A stretch of 64,000 nucleotides of DNA from Curtobacterium pusillum (GTDB taxonomy: Bacteria; Actinomycetota; Actinomycetes; Actinomycetales; Microbacteriaceae): positions 21,602 through 85,601 of the forward strand of contig NZ_VEIY01000002.1 of the NCBI RefSeq assembly GCF_007680845.1, in the 5' to 3' direction. This document shows positions 35,957 through 45,301 of the stretch, piece after piece. The notes below the pieces were generated by a model. It ran no database searches and had not been told where the DNA came from. It worked only from the letters and a program-made list of their open reading frames with translations. The translations under genes were made by a program, and so were the position numbers. The stretch's first letter is position 1. Each line of letters opens with the position of its first letter.

Positions 35957-36652
35957 ATGAGCGATGGCCCCAAGATCCTGATCGTCGACGACGAACCGAA
36001 CATCCGCGACCTCCTGACGACCTCGTTGCGCTTCGCCGGCTTCGCCGTGCGTGCGGTGGGCAACGGTGCACAGGCGATCTCCGCCGTGCTCGAGGAAGAG
36101 CCGGACCTCATCATCCTCGACGTCATGCTGCCCGACATGAACGGGTTCGGCGTCACCAAGCGCCTCCGCTCCTCCGGGTACACCTCGCCGATCCTCTTCC
36201 TCACCGCGAAGGACGACACCGAGGACAAGATCACCGGGCTCACCGTCGGCGGCGACGACTACGTCACGAAGCCGTTCTCGCTCGACGAGATCGTCGCCCG
36301 CATCAAGGCCATCCTCCGTCGCACCATGAACGACGAGGAAGACGCGATCATCCGCGCCGGCGAGCTCACGATGGACCAGGACACGCACGAGGTGACGATC
36401 GGCGACGCGCAGATCGAGCTCTCCCCGACCGAGTTCAAGCTGCTCCGCTACCTCATGCTCAACCCGAACCGGGTGCTGTCCAAGGCGCAGATCCTCGACC
36501 ACGTCTGGGAGTACGACTTCAACGGCGACGCCGGCATCGTGGAGTCGTACATCTCCTACCTGCGCCGCAAGCTCGACCAGTACTCGGCCGAGCCGATCAT
36601 CCAGACCAAGCGCGGCTTCGGCTACATGCTCAAGGCGTCGAAGGCGTCGTAG
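35957..36652 (+). CDS. OmpR-family response regulator
   Basis: A 231-residue two-component regulator. The receiver domain holds acidic pocket Asp11/Asp12, phospho-acceptor Asp55 (LIILDVMLPD) and the conserved Lys of VTKPF. The C-terminal winged helix ends with the YISYLRRKLD and TKRGFGYML signature of the OmpR/PhoB family. It lies 81 bases before the sensor-kinase gene. GATGAT six bases before the ATG could be a leaderless -10. The pair most resembles the PrrA/TrcR-like actinobacterial systems; the signal is unknown. Confidence 0.93.
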   Translation: MSDGPKILIVDDEPNIRDLLTTSLRFAGFAVRAVGNGAQAISAVLEEEPDLIILDVMLPDMNGFGVTKRLRSSGYTSPILFLTAKDDTEDKITGLTVGGDDYVTKPFSLDEIVARIKAILRRTMNDEEDAIIRAGELTMDQDTHEVTIGDAQIELSPTEFKLLRYLMLNPNRVLSKAQILDHVWEYDFNGDAGIVESYISYLRRKLDQYSAEPIIQTKRGFGYMLKASKAS

Positions 36653-36733
36653 GTCCGCACGGGCCCGTGCGGGCTCGTGTTCACGGCGGTCGTCCGGTTT
36701 CACCGGGCGGCCGCTGTCTATCGTTGGGGCAGC

Positions 36734-38437
36734 ATGCACACGCGAATGAGCCACTGGTGGGACGGGATCTCCCTGCGCACCAAGATCACCGGGATCACGG
36801 TGCTCCTGGTCGCGCTCGGCCTGCTCGTCGCCGGGCTCGGCACGATGACGGTGCTGTCGACGTACCTGATGTCGCAGCTCGACACGAGTGTGAAGAACAC
36901 CACCGAGCAGCTCGAGGGCCAGAACATCAGCGACGGCGAGCAGTACTGCAAGCTGTCCGTCGTCCTCTCGCAGAGCGCGTACGTGGCCGCGTACAACTCC
37001 GACAGCGACCGGATCTGCCAGACGAAGGCGTCCAGCCGCCCGGACATCCGCCAGCTCGACTTCGCCGCCGCCGCCCAGACCGGCATGCGGTTCTCGCTGT
37101 ACGACAGCCAGCACGACCACGAGTGGCGCGCGCAGGTCATCCCCGCATCGCTGCAGGACCAGTCCAACGGCACCACCGAGACGGGCTACGTCCTCGTGGC
37201 GGTGTCGAGCGCGGACACCGACCAGACCATCGCCCGGTTCACCGTCATCTTCCTCGGCTTCGGCATCTCGGTGATCCTGCTCGGCGCCATGCTCACCCGG
37301 CTGCTCGTGACCGCCACCTTCGACCCGTTGCGCGACGTCGAGGACACCGCTGCCCGGTTCGCCGCCGGTGACTTCAACCAGCGCCTCGAAGCCGACACCC
37401 CGAACACCGAGGTCGGTCGCCTCAACCGCTCCCTGAACGCCATGCTCGAGCGCATCGACTCCGCGTTCGAGGACCGCGAACGCACGATCGACCAGATGCG
37501 CCGGTTCGTCGGCGACGCCTCGCACGAACTCCGGACCCCGCTCGTGTCGCTCCGCGGGTACGCCGAGCTCTACCGGATGGGTGCCCTCCGCAAGGAAGAG
37601 GACGTCGCGCAGGCCATGGAGCGCATCGAGAAGGAAGCCCAGCGCATGGGTCTCCTCGTGCAGGACCTCCTGCAGCTCGCCCGCATCGACGAGTCGAAGC
37701 CGCTCGAGCTCGGCCCGGTCGACCTCGTCGCGATCGCCCGCGACTCCGCGCTCGACACGATGGCCTCGAACCCCGACCGCGAGATCCAGGTCCTGGTCGA
37801 GGACTCGGTGACCGGCGAGAGCGTCGCGCAGGCGGTCCGCCCGGCATCGGGGAGCGTCGACTCGCCCCCGGTGTCCCCGACCTCCGCGAACACCACCGGC
37901 CCGATCGCGTTCTCACGGCAGACGATCGCGCGCCTGCGGGCCCGCCGGACCCGGGCGATGGGCGTTGACGGCGCGATCGCACCCACCGACGAGACGACCC
38001 CGCTGCCCACGGTCGTGCTGCCGAAGCGGCCGCCGATCGTCCTGGCGGAAGAGAACAAGATCCGTCAGATCGTGACGAACCTGATGGGCAACGCCATGCG
38101 GTTCACCGAGCACGACGACCCGATCGAGATCGGCATCGGGGTGGACGACGAGCGTGGCATGGCCCACCTCGACGTGATCGACCACGGCGAGGGCATCCCG
38201 CCGCAGCTGCGCGACAAGATCTTCCAGCGGTTCTGGCGCGCCGACACCTCGCGCGCGCGGGACACCGGCGGCTCGGGCCTCGGGCTTGCCATCGTGTCGG
38301 GCATCGTGGCGGCACACCACGGCTCGGTCGAGGTGTTCGACACCGAGGGCGGCGGGGCCACCTTCCGGGTCTGGCTCCCCCTGCTCCCCCGCGACTACAC
38401 CCCGCCCGCCCCGCCCGCCTCGGCCGCGTCGGCCTGA
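36734..38437 (+). CDS. Membrane sensor histidine kinase
   Basis: A 567-residue kinase with two membrane helices (about 16-38 and 165-190) enclosing a periplasmic sensor with two Cys residues, a HAMP domain, HisKA with phospho-acceptor His264 (DASHELRTPL) and a complete HATPase (NLMGNAMRFTEHD, DHGEGIPPQ, GGSGLGLAIV). An unusual insert of about 80 residues, rich in Pro, Thr and Ala with an RLRARRTRA patch, separates the dimerisation helices from the N box. The ATG at 36734 follows TATCGT. The protein ends in a Pro/Ala tail next to a 20-base homopolymer. Confidence 0.93.
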   Translation: MHTRMSHWWDGISLRTKITGITVLLVALGLLVAGLGTMTVLSTYLMSQLDTSVKNTTEQLEGQNISDGEQYCKLSVVLSQSAYVAAYNSDSDRICQTKASSRPDIRQLDFAAAAQTGMRFSLYDSQHDHEWRAQVIPASLQDQSNGTTETGYVLVAVSSADTDQTIARFTVIFLGFGISVILLGAMLTRLLVTATFDPLRDVEDTAARFAAGDFNQRLEADTPNTEVGRLNRSLNAMLERIDSAFEDRERTIDQMRRFVGDASHELRTPLVSLRGYAELYRMGALRKEEDVAQAMERIEKEAQRMGLLVQDLLQLARIDESKPLELGPVDLVAIARDSALDTMASNPDREIQVLVEDSVTGESVAQAVRPASGSVDSPPVSPTSANTTGPIAFSRQTIARLRARRTRAMGVDGAIAPTDETTPLPTVVLPKRPPIVLAEENKIRQIVTNLMGNAMRFTEHDDPIEIGIGVDDERGMAHLDVIDHGEGIPPQLRDKIFQRFWRADTSRARDTGGSGLGLAIVSGIVAAHHGSVEVFDTEGGGATFRVWLPLLPRDYTPPAPPASAASA

Positions 38438-39558
38438 CCCCCCGCCCCCGGCCCCGTCGGCCTGACGCCGCCGCCCCCCCCCCCCCCCCCCCCGGCCCGC
38501 CCGCCCGGGTGCCCGAGGTCGCACGAACTGCCGCGTCGGTAGCGCTCGCGCGGCACTTCGTGCGACCTCGGCGCACCGTTGACGGCGGGTCGTGCGACCT
38601 CGACCCACGCGCTCGCCCAGGCGCTCGGCCGACGCCAACGACGAGACCGACGCCGAGACCGACGCCGAGTCCGCGGACCGTCATGACGTCCGTCGAGCGC
38701 GGCGAACGCCTGCCGCAAGCGCTCGAAGAGCACCGCCGGCCGCCCTGCATCCGCTCGGTTGGCGTGGAGGACGAGCCACCCGTTCACCGTCATCCCGTTG
38801 TCGCGACGCTGATCGTGTTCGAACGTCGAGCGCTCCCGGTGGTGGTCGCCGTCGTACTCGAGCGCGATACGGAGTTCGGGCCACGCCATGTCCACACGGC
38901 CAAGGAACCGACCGGACGAGTCGGTCACGTCGACCTGCAACTCGGGCTCGGGGAAGCCGGCATCGACCACGGCCAGTCGGAGCCACGTCTCCATCGCCGA
39001 CTCCGCACCGACCCGCACGAGCTCGAGCGCAGCGCGTGCAGCGACGACTGTTCGACCACCCGGGAGCACGGTCGAGGCGAGGTCGTCGAGCGAAGCGAGT
39101 CCGCTCCGACCCACGAGGTGATCGCCGACCGCCACGAGCTGCCGGAGGGACAACAGGCCAGCACACTCCCGCCACGCCTGCTCGGGGCTGCTGACCCGGA
39201 CCCCCGACCGCTCGACCACGTCAGCTCGCGCTCGACGCCGATGTGCGATGACCTGGGGACGTCGCATCAGCGGGCCGCATCCGATCGTCGTGACGTGGAC
39301 GACCGAGTCATGCCCACGAGGAAGTGGAGCGCCCCATAGCGCCGCGGCGGTCGAGTGGCTGCAGTACTGGTCTGCGCGCATCACGAGCGCGATCGCCGCG
39401 ACCAGCGGGATCGATGCGCTCTCCGCCCGGACGCCGTGGACCGGCCGGACGAGGTCGCGCCGCCGGAGCCGTCCTGGTTCGACGCCCGCTTCGAGCGCGG
39501 TCCGGACGCGGAAACCCGACCGGTCGAGCTGCGGCGGGAGGTCTTTGGCGCTGGGCAT
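38395..39558 (-). CDS. DUF559 (Vsr-like) nuclease-domain protein, C-terminus uncertain
   Basis: From ATG 39558 about 285 residues look genuine. An AbiEi-like winged-helix N-terminus (QLDRSGFRVRTALEAGVEPGRLRRRDLVRP) is followed by a DUF559 PD-(D/E)XK-type core: RVDMAWPELRIALEYDGDHHRE, with Asp, Glu and the YDGDHH motif. DUF559 relates to Vsr mismatch endonuclease and multiplies in this family of bacteria. After LRQAFAALDG the frame stays open through an Arg-rich stretch, a palindrome and a run of 20 G (nine Gly codons), stopping only inside the kinase gene. I think the true protein ended near 38700 and the tail is a consequence of repeat insertion and stop loss. Confidence 0.7.
   Translation of the reverse strand: MPSAKDLPPQLDRSGFRVRTALEAGVEPGRLRRRDLVRPVHGVRAESASIPLVAAIALVMRADQYCSHSTAAALWGAPLPRGHDSVVHVTTIGCGPLMRRPQVIAHRRRARADVVERSGVRVSSPEQAWRECAGLLSLRQLVAVGDHLVGRSGLASLDDLASTVLPGGRTVVAARAALELVRVGAESAMETWLRLAVVDAGFPEPELQVDVTDSSGRFLGRVDMAWPELRIALEYDGDHHRERSTFEHDQRRDNGMTVNGWLVLHANRADAGRPAVLFERLRQAFAALDGRHDGPRTRRRSRRRSRRWRRPSAWASAWVEVARPAVNGAPRSHEVPRERYRRGSSCDLGHPGGRAGGGGGGGGGVRPTGPGAGGQADAAEAGGAGGV
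38474..38493. repeat. Homopolymer of 20 C (G on the DUF559 strand)
   Basis: An uninterrupted run of 20 C lies 37 bases after the sensor-kinase stop and within the extended frame of the DUF559 gene. Such a run is hypermutable by slippage and also a classic place for sequencing or assembly error, so its exact length should be treated with care. Confidence 0.85.
38513..38571. repeat. Palindrome family D, left copy
   Basis: CCGAGGTCGCACGAA and adjoining TGCCGCG (38513-38535) form an inverted repeat with 38549-38571, matching 22 of 23 positions around a 13-base loop. An extra half-site GGTCGTGCGACCTCGACC follows at about 38588. The same palindrome lies on the other side of the DUF559 gene. Confidence 0.8.
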
Positions 39559-39680
39559 CGCCCGAGTCTTCCGGCGGAGTGGGGGACGCGACCCCGCAGC
39601 GACCCGAACTGTGGAGAACGAGCCGAGCCGCGCCTCCTGTGCGATGTCCGGCGGTCGCACAACACGCCGTCGGGCTCACG

Positions 39681-39739
39681 CCGAGGTCGCACGAGGTGCC
39701 GCCCGACGGCGGCGCGAGCGGCAGTTCGTGCAACCTCGG
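39681..39739. repeat. Palindrome family D, right copy
   Basis: CCGAGGTCGCACGAGGTGCC (from 39681) pairs with 39718-39739 at 19 of 22 positions. It is the same element as the left copy at 38513 and lies upstream of the DUF559 start, so the gene is bracketed by a matching pair. Confidence 0.75.
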
Positions 39740-39757
39740 CGCAGCCTGCCGGCACGC

Positions 39758-39794
39758 GGAAGGGCCCCGCACGCGCAGCGTGCGGGGCCCTTCC
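39758..39794 (-). terminator. groEL terminator
   Basis: GGAAGGGCCCCGCACGC (39758-39774) pairs with its exact complement at 39778-39794 around a three-base loop, just beyond the groEL stop at 39805. Confidence 0.8.
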
Positions 39795-39804
39795 GGAGGA
39801 CTGC

Positions 39805-41631
<1,827 letters not shown>

Positions 41632-41653
41632 GGGCGCGCACCCTGGCACGGAA

Positions 41654-41685
41654 GAACGCGCCGCCCCCGAGGGGACGGCGCGTTC
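41654..41685 (-). terminator. Terminator of cspA-type gene
   Basis: GAACGCGCCG (41654-41663) pairs with CGGCGCGTTC (41676-41685), with inner CCCC/GGGG pairs, just after the cold-shock stop at 41700. Confidence 0.8.
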
Positions 41686-41699
41686 CGGGTGGTTCCGAC

Positions 41700-41903
41700 T
41701 CAGGCCGGGCGGACGGACTCGGCCTGCGGGCCCTTCGACCCCGTACCGACGTCGAACGTCACTGCCTGACCCTCCTCGAGGACCTTGTACCCCGACATGT
41801 CGATTGCCGAGTAGTGCACGAACACGTCCTGGCCCCCTCCATCGACGGTGATGAAGCCGAAGCCCTTCTCGGCGTTGAACCACTTCACGGTTCCGTTGGC
41901 CAT
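41700..41903 (-). CDS. CspA-type cold-shock protein
   Basis: A 67-residue single cold-shock domain: [18 protein letters not shown] start with RNP1 KGFGFITVD and RNP2 VFVHYSAI, ending [10 protein letters not shown]. It binds single-stranded RNA or DNA as a chaperone. The ATG at 41903 has GGGAG upstream. The 160 bases between this start and the next gene contain no ORF and would provide a long untranslated leader, as is common for cold-shock genes. Confidence 0.95.
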   Translation of the reverse strand: MANGTVKWFNAEKGFGFITVDGGGQDVFVHYSAIDMSGYKVLEEGQAVTFDVGTGSKGPQAESVRPA

Positions 41904-42063
41904 GATCTCTTGCTCCCTGCGGTGGTGCTGATGCTGACGACGCAGTCGCCGTCTCGGCAGCACTCTGACCGAACTGTGCCGACAGGGCAATAGGTGTGAC
42001 GTTCTTTCACGATGATTCCGGCAAGAATCAACACGCCGGAAACACGACCGTCACAAATGCGCG

Positions 42064-42645
42064 TCAGCCGGCGTAGTCCGCACCGAGCACGACACTGATG
42101 TCCGCGTTCGGGAACGCGGCCGACTGCTGCACGGCGGTGACCCCGAGGGACTTCGCGATCCCCCGGGCGACCGCGGCCTGCGACGCCTGCTGGTAGTAGA
42201 CGATCGTCGCGGTCGTCCCGGTGGTGCCGGCGTCCCCCGTCGACGTGACCTTCCACCCCGCGCCGGTCAGCGCGGCGCTGGCCTTCGCCGCGAGACCGGT
42301 CGTCGTCGTGCCGTTGAGCACGACGACCGTCGTGGTGCCCTGGTCGGCCGGGGTCCCCGCCGCGGGTGCCTGGGACGCCGGCGCCGAAGCGGACGCGGAC
42401 GGCGCAGCACTCGACGTCGCGGACGCCGAGGACGACGCGGTCGGCGAGGCAGAGCCGGTGAAGGAGTAGCTGCCGTTGAGGAGCGCGAGCACGAGCACGC
42501 CGATCCCGACGAGCACACCGGTGGCGAGGGCGGCCCACGCGAAGGCGATCCAACCGCGTCCCCGCCGCTGCGCACCGCGGTGCGCCCCGACCCGCGGGCC
42601 GTCGGCGACGTCGTCGAACCGGTCTCGTGGGTATCTCGTCGTCAT
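42064..42645 (-). CDS. LytR_C domain membrane protein
   Basis: A 193-residue protein with one membrane helix (about 32-55), a Ser/Ala/Pro-rich extracytoplasmic linker and a C-terminal LytR_C (LytR C-terminal) domain from VVVLNGTTTTGLAAKASAALTGAGWKV to ADISVVLGADYAG. The domain is often attached to LCP enzymes that link polymers to peptidoglycan but here stands alone. It overlaps the DUF3263 gene by four bases (ATGA), an arrangement conserved in actinobacteria. Confidence 0.88.
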   Translation of the reverse strand: MTTRYPRDRFDDVADGPRVGAHRGAQRRGRGWIAFAWAALATGVLVGIGVLVLALLNGSYSFTGSASPTASSSASATSSAAPSASASAPASQAPAAGTPADQGTTTVVVLNGTTTTGLAAKASAALTGAGWKVTSTGDAGTTGTTATIVYYQQASQAAVARGIAKSLGVTAVQQSAAFPNADISVVLGADYAG

Positions 42646-42986
42646 CGTTCCTCTTCACGTCCTTCGGGAGCCGCACCGGGCGCGACGAAGCTGCGCGCGG
42701 CCCGGGCAGTGGTGCGCGCGTACCGCAGCCGCTGCAGCCGGGTCACCAGCTGCGGGTCGTACGCGAGCGCCGCGGGCGAGTCGATCACCCGGTTCAGCAC
42801 CTGGTAGTACCGAGCCGGCGACATGTCGAACTCGACCCGGATCTCCGCTTCCTTGGTCCGGTCGTGCCGCGCCCGCTCGTGCTCGAACGCGAGCACGTGG
42901 CGTGCGAGTTCGCCGAGCTGGTCAGCGGGTGTGGCGGTCACTGCGGGTCCGATCACGGTCACGGTCGGGTAACGGGTCTCGCACAT
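42642..42986 (-). CDS. DUF3263 domain protein
   Basis: A protein of up to 114 residues whose core (LAFEHERARHDRTKEAEIRVEFDMSPARYYQVLNRVIDSPAALAYDPQLVTRLQRLR) is the DUF3263 domain, probably a helix-turn-helix. Start is uncertain: ATG 42986 overlaps a TACGAT hexamer that may be the promoter, so a downstream GTG such as 42941 (99 residues) may be the true start. It is coupled to the LytR_C gene. Function unknown; a DNA-binding role is inferred from the fold. Confidence 0.82.
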   Translation of the reverse strand: MCETRYPTVTVIGPAVTATPADQLGELARHVLAFEHERARHDRTKEAEIRVEFDMSPARYYQVLNRVIDSPAALAYDPQLVTRLQRLRYARTTARAARSFVAPGAAPEGREEER

Positions 42987-43043
42987 CGTAGGGGCGGAGT
43001 CGTTCCGCACCCTGGCACGGCGCTGGACTGTCGCGAGAACCGG

Positions 43044-44048
43044 TCACAGGTTCAGCGCGCGCACCCACCGCACGCGGACGCCGAACGGGTCGGAGACGGC
43101 CACCGCGACGCCGTCGAGCGAGGCGGTCGCGAACGCGTCCGGGTCGGCAGCGTCGACGTCGTCCGGCAGGGTCGCCGCGACGCCGGTGAGGATCCCGGTT
43201 CGTTCGAGCGCGATCCAGTGCACGCCCAGCTCGCGGACGCGGTCGACGAAGCGCTGCCGCTCGGCACCAGGCACGTAGACGAGCGTCCCGGTAGTGAGGA
43301 CCACCGGCTCCACGTCGTCCGGCAGGTGGTCGAGCGCCCGGTCGAGGTCACCGGGCAGGCTCCCCCGCAGACGGACGGGAGGCACGGCGAGCGTCGCGCG
43401 GGCAGCGTCGCGCATCAGGGCGGTGCGGTCCACCGCCTCGGGCGGCACCGCCTCGACGAGCCGGTCGAACGCCCCCGGCTCGGCGAGGTCGATCGGGTTG
43501 GGGTCGAGGAGGACGCGTGCTCCGATGTCGATCGGTGCGGCGGCGGGACCGGGCACGAGCCCGGACGCATCGGCGGTCAGGTGCACCGAGGGCTCGTCGA
43601 CCGCCTCGTGGACCCGGACAGTGGGCAGCGCACCCCCGGCGATCCGGAGGTCGAGCGTCACCCGGTCGGGGATCGAGCAGAGCCCCGCCGCACCGCCGGC
43701 GTCGACGAGGCCGAGCGGTCGGCCGGCCCGTGCGGCGAGCGCCGCGAACAGCGGGACGACCGGGGCGAGCCGCCGCGGGTCGTTCGCCTGCACCGTGGCG
43801 GAGGCGAGGGCCGCGACCAGGGCGGGTCGCGCCTCCAGGCCGAGCGCGCGCAGCGCACCGGGGTCCGACGGGTCCGCGCCCAGCCGCCGGGCGACCGCGA
43901 AGAGGAGTTCCGGTTGCCGCTTCGATGCCGGGACCGCGTCGAGGAGTGCGACCAGGTCGTCGTCGACGGAACGCGCCCACGCGGCGTAGGACGGCGAGGT
44001 GGCGGCGATGCGGTCGGCGTACGCGGCGTACCGCGCCCGGGTGTCCAT
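43044..44048 (-). CDS. DUF2332 domain protein
   Basis: A 334-residue cytoplasmic protein of the DUF2332 family, common in actinobacteria. Visible family segments are YAAYADRIAATSPSYAAWARSV, then LGLVDAGGAAGL with a methyltransferase-like glycine turn, and VVLTTGTLVYVPGAERQRFVDRV. Members have been thought of as SAM-dependent-methyltransferase-like but no activity is established. It starts with a one-base overlap (TGATG) on the upstream acetyltransferase gene, so the two are coupled. Confidence 0.85.
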   Translation of the reverse strand: MDTRARYAAYADRIAATSPSYAAWARSVDDDLVALLDAVPASKRQPELLFAVARRLGADPSDPGALRALGLEARPALVAALASATVQANDPRRLAPVVPLFAALAARAGRPLGLVDAGGAAGLCSIPDRVTLDLRIAGGALPTVRVHEAVDEPSVHLTADASGLVPGPAAAPIDIGARVLLDPNPIDLAEPGAFDRLVEAVPPEAVDRTALMRDAARATLAVPPVRLRGSLPGDLDRALDHLPDDVEPVVLTTGTLVYVPGAERQRFVDRVRELGVHWIALERTGILTGVAATLPDDVDAADPDAFATASLDGVAVAVSDPFGVRVRWVRALNL

Positions 44049-44536
44049 CAGCGGTCGACGGCCGACGCACCCGGTCGGTGCATGCCGACGTGGCGGATGC
44101 CGGCCTCAACGTAGGGGCTGCCGAACACCGTGAACCCGTGTCGGGCGTAGAGGCCGGCCACGTACTCCTGTGCGTGCAGGACGAACGGCTCGTGCCCGTG
44201 CGCCTCGAGCACCGCGCGGACGAGCCGGTCGGCGGTCCCGTTCCCACGGTGCGCCGGATCGGTCGCGACCCGCCCGATCACCCACGCGGGGCGCTCCGTA
44301 CCGTCCGGGTGCACCTCGTCCGGAGCGGGCCGGATGAGCCGCAGGTACCCAACCGCATCGGTGTCCGTGCCGAACCACCAGTGCTCGGTGTCCGGTTCAC
44401 GGTCCCGGCCGTCGAAGTCGTCGGCCGTGACCCGCTGTTCGAGTGCGAACACGCGGTTCCGGAGCACCACGATGCCGTACAGTTCGTCCGTCGTCAGACG
44501 GTCCCAACGGGCGTGGTGCACGGAATGTTCGGACAT
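44048..44536 (-). CDS. GNAT-family (ElaA-like) N-acetyltransferase
   Basis: A 162-residue acetyltransferase. The start WDRLTTDELYGIVVLRNRVFALEQRV is typical of the ElaA subgroup, and the acetyl-CoA site is IGRVATDPAHRGNGTADRLV (R-x-x-G-x-G/A pattern). TAAACT lies seven bases before the ATG with no ribosome site, giving a probable leaderless start divergent from msrB. The substrate is unknown. Confidence 0.9.
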   Translation of the reverse strand: MSEHSVHHARWDRLTTDELYGIVVLRNRVFALEQRVTADDFDGRDREPDTEHWWFGTDTDAVGYLRLIRPAPDEVHPDGTERPAWVIGRVATDPAHRGNGTADRLVRAVLEAHGHEPFVLHAQEYVAGLYARHGFTVFGSPYVEAGIRHVGMHRPGASAVDR

Positions 44537-44603
44537 CGTGGCGAGTTTACCGAAGTGGTCGGGACCCCCTGGTGAAGCGCCCGGCCGGAAGCAGGAGGAA
44601 ACC

Positions 44604-45005
44604 ATGACGTACAACGTCGACAAGTCCGACGCCCAGTGGCTCGAGGAGCTCTCCCCGGACCAGTACGCCGTCCTCCGTCAGGCGGGCACCGAGCGGCCGT
44701 GGACGGGTGAACTCCTCGACGAGGAGCGCGCCGGCGTCTACACCTGTGCGGCCTGCGGCGCGGAGCTGTTCAAGAGCGGCACGAAGTTCGACTCCGGCTG
44801 CGGCTGGCCGTCCTTCTACGAGTCGGTGGACCCCGACGCCGTGCAGCTCATCGAGGACAACTCGCTCGGCATGGCCCGCACCGAGGTCCGGTGCGCGAAC
44901 TGCGGCTCGCACCTCGGGCACGTGTTCCCGGACGGGTTCGGGACGCCGACGGGCGACCGGTACTGCATGAACTCGATCTCGCTCAACTTCAGCGAGCAGG
45001 AGTGA
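44604..45005 (+). CDS. msrB: Peptide-methionine (R)-S-oxide reductase
   Basis: A 133-residue thioredoxin-linked repair enzyme that reduces methionine-R-sulfoxide. Zinc-binding pairs are Cys48/Cys51 and Cys97/Cys100; the catalytic Cys is Cys121 in RYCMNS, and GWPSFYE and HLGHVFPDG are the usual substrate-binding segments. The ATG has AGGAGGAAACC just upstream, an ideal ribosome site. It is followed at once by tRNA-Thr. Confidence 0.95.
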   Translation: MTYNVDKSDAQWLEELSPDQYAVLRQAGTERPWTGELLDEERAGVYTCAACGAELFKSGTKFDSGCGWPSFYESVDPDAVQLIEDNSLGMARTEVRCANCGSHLGHVFPDGFGTPTGDRYCMNSISLNFSEQE

Positions 45006-45038
45006 CCCGACGCGCCCTTCGCTAGGATGGGCGCGTCC

Positions 45039-45114
45039 GCCGGCATGGCGCAATTGGTAGCGCACCGTACTTGTAATACGGGGGTTGCGGGTTCAAGTCC
45101 CGCTGCCGGCCCCA
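45039..45114 (+). tRNA. tRNA-Thr (anticodon TGT)
   Basis: Acceptor GCCGGCA with TGCCGGC, D stem GCGC/GCGC, anticodon stem CCGTA/TACGG with loop CTTGTAA giving TGT, T arm GCGGG-TTCAAGT-CCCGC, and an encoded CCA end. TAGGAT at 45023-45028 is a likely -10. It should read ACA and related threonine codons. Confidence 0.95.
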
Positions 45115-45124
45115 GACACGAAGA

Positions 45125-45157
45125 CGAAGGCCCCGGGTGCATCACCCGGGGCCTTCG
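45125..45157 (+). terminator. Terminator after tRNA-Thr
   Basis: CGAAGGCCCCGGGTG (45125-45139) pairs perfectly with CACCCGGGGCCTTCG (45143-45157) around a three-base loop. Confidence 0.85.
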
Positions 45158-45301
45158 GCGCGTGGAACACGGATCAGGGGCATTCCGAGCGCTCGACACG
45201 GTAACCAGCCGGTCGTGCAGTGATGGTGACACCTCACTCATCCCGGTGTCCACCACCAATCCCAAGCTCGCGGAAAGCCGCAGAACCCGGACAGATGCTG
45301 C

